This document shows positions 33,050 to 37,500 of a DNA stretch of 37,500 nucleotides, piece after piece. The notes under the pieces were generated by a model. It ran no database searches, was not told the DNA's origin, and saw only the letters and a list, made by a program, of their open reading frames with translations. Numbering within the stretch: the stretch's first letter is position 1; every line of letters starts with the position of its first letter. Position numbers and translations under genes: made by a program. The DNA is from Glandiceps talaboti (Eukaryota; Hemichordata; Enteropneusta; Spengelidae): assembly GCF_964340395.1 (NCBI RefSeq), contig NC_135565.1, positions 6,966,642 through 7,004,141 of the forward strand, read 5' to 3'.

Positions 33050-33121
33050 GTCTCTCTCCTCTCTCTCTCTCGTATATATCAACCGTGTATGGTCATGTTC
33101 TTGATGCTATGTACTACTTTC

Positions 33122-33208
<87 letters not shown>

Positions 33209-33403
33209 CACTGGCTGTCTGTCTGGTTGGTTGTCTCTCTGTCTGTCTGTCTCTCTGTCTGTCTCTGTCTGTCTGTCTGTCTGTCTCTCTGTCAGTCTCT
33301 CTGTCCGTCTGCCTCTGCCTCAGTATGTCTGTCTCGCACTCTGTCTCCCGTCTCTGCTGTCTGTCTGCCTGTCTCTTTAACTATCTGTCCTTCTGTCTGT
33401 CTG

Positions 33404-33477
<74 letters not shown>

Positions 33478-34007
33478 CTCTTGTATACATCAATCATGTA
33501 TGCTCATTGGTTCTATGCACTACCAGTAAAACACTGGAGAGGTATTTTTGTCTCTTAGACTGACATGATGAATGACCCAATCAATCATTATACAAATACT
33601 GTCAACCTCGTAGCTCTGTATGTTTATATGCAATTGTAATCGCATGAGTGCAGAGACCAAAAAAGAAAAAGAAACACCCAATTGTTTATTCACCACCACA
33701 CTTTATAATATTAAAGTAGTCTATCATGTTGGTCAAGATAGTTAGAGAATTATTTGTGCAAAGGTTAACAAGAATAAGAGCTCCTCGATTTTTTGTTTAT
33801 TTGCATGGACTCAATAATACAAGTTTGTTTTATTTAAACGTTTATTTAAACTGTGAGGGGGGTGTTAGGTGGTTAGGTGTTTGCAATAATCACTACGTAC
33901 CCAGATGGACTTCAATACCATCTTTGATAACATTTAATAAGTATCGTCATTATATAACATCCTATAAATTACGTTAAAAGATAGAGTAATGACTTTTCCT
34001 TTAGTTC
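32395..34007 (+). repeat. Tandem duplicon unit B (1.61 kb)
   Basis: Runs from CTAAACTAAGCAGGTACTCC to ATGACTTTTCCTTTAGTTC and is followed directly by unit C. Flank sequence is nearly identical to unit C; length differences lie mostly in the microsatellites. It contains (TCTG)n at 32917-33076, TATATATCAACCGTGTATGG, (TCTG)n and (CT)n at 33119-33474, then ACTACCAGTAAAACACTGGA. Confidence 0.95.
32917..33474 (+). repeat. (TCTG)n and (CT)n arrays of unit B
   Basis: Two TCTG blocks separated by about 40 nt of unique sequence, followed by a degenerate TCTG/TCTC tract and pure CT. Confidence 0.98.
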
Positions 34008-35700
<1,693 letters not shown>

Positions 35701-36169
35701 CCAAAACAGAAATTATGGCAAGATTGTTAATTACAACAAAAACCTACAGGTCAAAGTATTTCATATGTCTTTCGTGTCTCTTGCTCTAAACTTCTTTATA
35801 GTTTGGATTATTTGTTGAACAGGTGACAAAAATTCATATCACGTCCCCAATCTTCTTTTTTAAATTTAGTTGTTTGCATGTCGACAGGAAATGGATATAT
35901 CGCATTTTACCTTCTTGTTTTGACATGCTGTTTAGGTGAACAGTTGAGGTATATGTATTGAATGTCAAATGAGTAGGATCACTCAAACCAATGAAGATTC
36001 ATTTTTTAAAAATTAATGTTTTGTAAATTTAACATTGCTCCAAGATAAAATTGTGTTTCACATACAATGAATATTATATGAATATAATATAGTTATGGAA
36101 GCCGTAGAAAAGTTGTACACATTGTACATTTCTGTAAAAGTCAATCCTCATTTTCACATCTTCCTTGTT

Positions 36170-36344
36170 TCGCCCCCCCCCCCCCACAACCATATGCGCA
36201 ATCCACTCCCACAATACTGACTGCCACCACCACTTTCATCATCTGTACCTCCATTGCTACCAACACCACACCACACCACACCACCACCACCACCATCGTT
36301 CTCCTCCTCCTCATCATCATCATCTTCACCACCACCACCATCAC

Positions 36345-36377
<33 letters not shown>

Positions 36378-36502
36378 TATCATCAGGTCGAACTAACTTC
36401 TGCACTTTTGTCAATGTCTGTCTGTCTGTCTGTCCGTCTGCCTCTGCCTCAGTATATCTGTCTCACACTCTGTGTCCCCCGTGTCTGCTGTCTGTCTGTC
36501 TA

Positions 36503-36536
<34 letters not shown>

Positions 36537-36574
36537 CTTGTCTGTCTGCCCCTCTCTCTATGTGTGTGTGTGTG

Positions 36575-36637
<63 letters not shown>

Positions 36638-36640
36638 GTC
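36170..36640 (+). repeat. C-run, (CAC/CAT)n and (TCTG)n compound array
   Basis: A run of 12 C, a CAC/CTC/CAT triplet block (to 36384), then TCTG/TGTG arrays (36414-36640). The leader (ACCTCCATTGCTACCA and nearby) is similar to the start of the 14.1-kb triplet block. Confidence 0.95.
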
Positions 36641-36912
36641 TCTTTCTCTATTTCTTGTTTGTTCTATGTACTACCACTAAAACACTGGAATAATAAAATA
36701 TTTTTAGACTGACCTGATGGGTGAAGCACTTTTAATCATTTTGAAAATACTGTCCACCTAGTTGCCATATACGTTTATATTCATTGGTAATCGCCTAGGT
36801 GCACATATCAACACAAAGACCTCATTGGTTATTCACCACAACATCTTCATATAGTAGTCTATTCAAATGGTATTCCGTACTCAGAACTATGTTGTAAATG
36901 GAACATTACATT

Positions 36913-37500
36913 GATGTTTGCATGGACTCAATAATACAAGTTTGTTTTATTTAAACGATTATTTAAACTGTGTGGGGGCTGTTAGGTGGTTAGGTGTTTG
37001 CAATAATCACTACGTACCCAGATGGACTTCAATACCATCTTTGATAACATTTAATAAGTATCGTCATTATAGAACATCCTCTAAATTACATTATAAGATA
37101 GAGTAATGACTTTTCCTTTAGTTTCAAAACAGAAATTATGGCAAGCTTGTCAATAACAAGAAAAATCTACAGGTCAAAATATTTCATGTGTCTTTTGTGT
37201 CTCTTGCTCTAAAATGTTCAACTTTTTTATAGTTTGGATTATTTGTCGAACAGGTGACAAAAATTCATATCACGTCCCCAATCTTCTTTTTTAAATTTAG
37301 TTGTTTGCATGTCGACAGGAAATGGATATATCGCATTTTACCTTCTTGTTTTGACATGCTGTTTAGGTGAACAGTTGAGGTATATGTATTGAATGTCAAA
37401 TGAGTAGGATCACTCAAACCAATGAAGATTCATTTTTTAAAAATTAATGTTTTGTAAATTTAACATTGCTCCAAGATAAAACTGTGTTTTACATACAATG
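36913..37500 (+). repeat. Duplicon unit, next copy, cut by the window edge
   Basis: Repeats 35490-36069 with a few substitutions; the window ends inside it at ACATACAATG. Confidence 0.92.

Overview
Eukaryotic genomic DNA, most likely from an invertebrate deuterostome (hemichordate or cephalochordate; species not determinable from the sequence alone). The signs are AT-rich DNA with roughly 1-kb or longer spliceosomal introns and GT-AG borders, very many microsatellites, LTR and non-LTR retrotransposons and DNA-transposon remnants. The host genes are secreted or surface immune-type proteins: CCP/sushi, C-type lectin with hevein-like modules, and an F-type lectin fragment. No bacterial operons, CRISPR arrays or rRNA genes are seen.

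Layout. (1) 3.3-6.0 kb, + strand: a small gene encoding a signal peptide, two CCP/sushi domains and a C-terminal hydrophobic anchor, resembling a small membrane or GPI-anchored complement-control-like protein; the first exon with the ATG was not found. (2) 6.0-11.0 kb: tetranucleotide arrays, two foldback elements and a large (GAT)n/(GAG)n higher-order satellite. (3) 12.2-14.1 kb: a terminal exon of an F-type (fucose-binding) lectin domain, followed by a duplicon carrying a (CT)n block; then a tRNA-derived SINE-like copy. (4) 15.8-26.0 kb, + strand: a complete five-coding-exon gene for a 251-residue secreted lectin (signal peptide, QPD-type C-type lectin domain, two near-identical hevein-like cysteine modules). 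All splice phases agree.

The last intron of the lectin gene (19.48-25.80 kb) is packed with mobile DNA. It holds a 3'-truncated Ty3/gypsy retrotransposon on the - strand, with one 445-bp LTR, primer-binding site, gag, a canonical A_AAA_AAC frameshift site, protease, RT and RNase H but no integrase or second LTR. It also holds a 1.25-kb DNA transposon with terminal inverted repeats and TTA target duplications. Inside the reverse transcriptase, just after the YMDD box, about 190 bp of normal RT sequence is replaced by an exon-like block resembling part of a KMT5A/SET8-type SET domain, followed by a 66-nt intron-like segment whose removal would keep the reading frame. The retrotransposon sits at the lectin splice donor, and the sequence next to that donor appears on both sides of it, suggesting that an occupied and an empty allele were joined in assembly, or an unusual rearrangement.

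(5) 27.8-29.7 kb, - strand: a 5'-truncated LINE with an intact 568-codon reverse transcriptase ORF and a (TAA)n tail. (6) 30.2-37.5 kb: a tandem family of about 1.4-1.7-kb duplicons, some nearly identical, with related flanks but different microsatellites inside each ((GAT)n, (TCTG)n+(CT)n, (CAT)n+(TCTG)n). This block includes a frameshifted second copy of the F-type lectin exon. The host genes are separate transcription units that probably act outside the cell in recognition or defence; that role is inferred from family membership.
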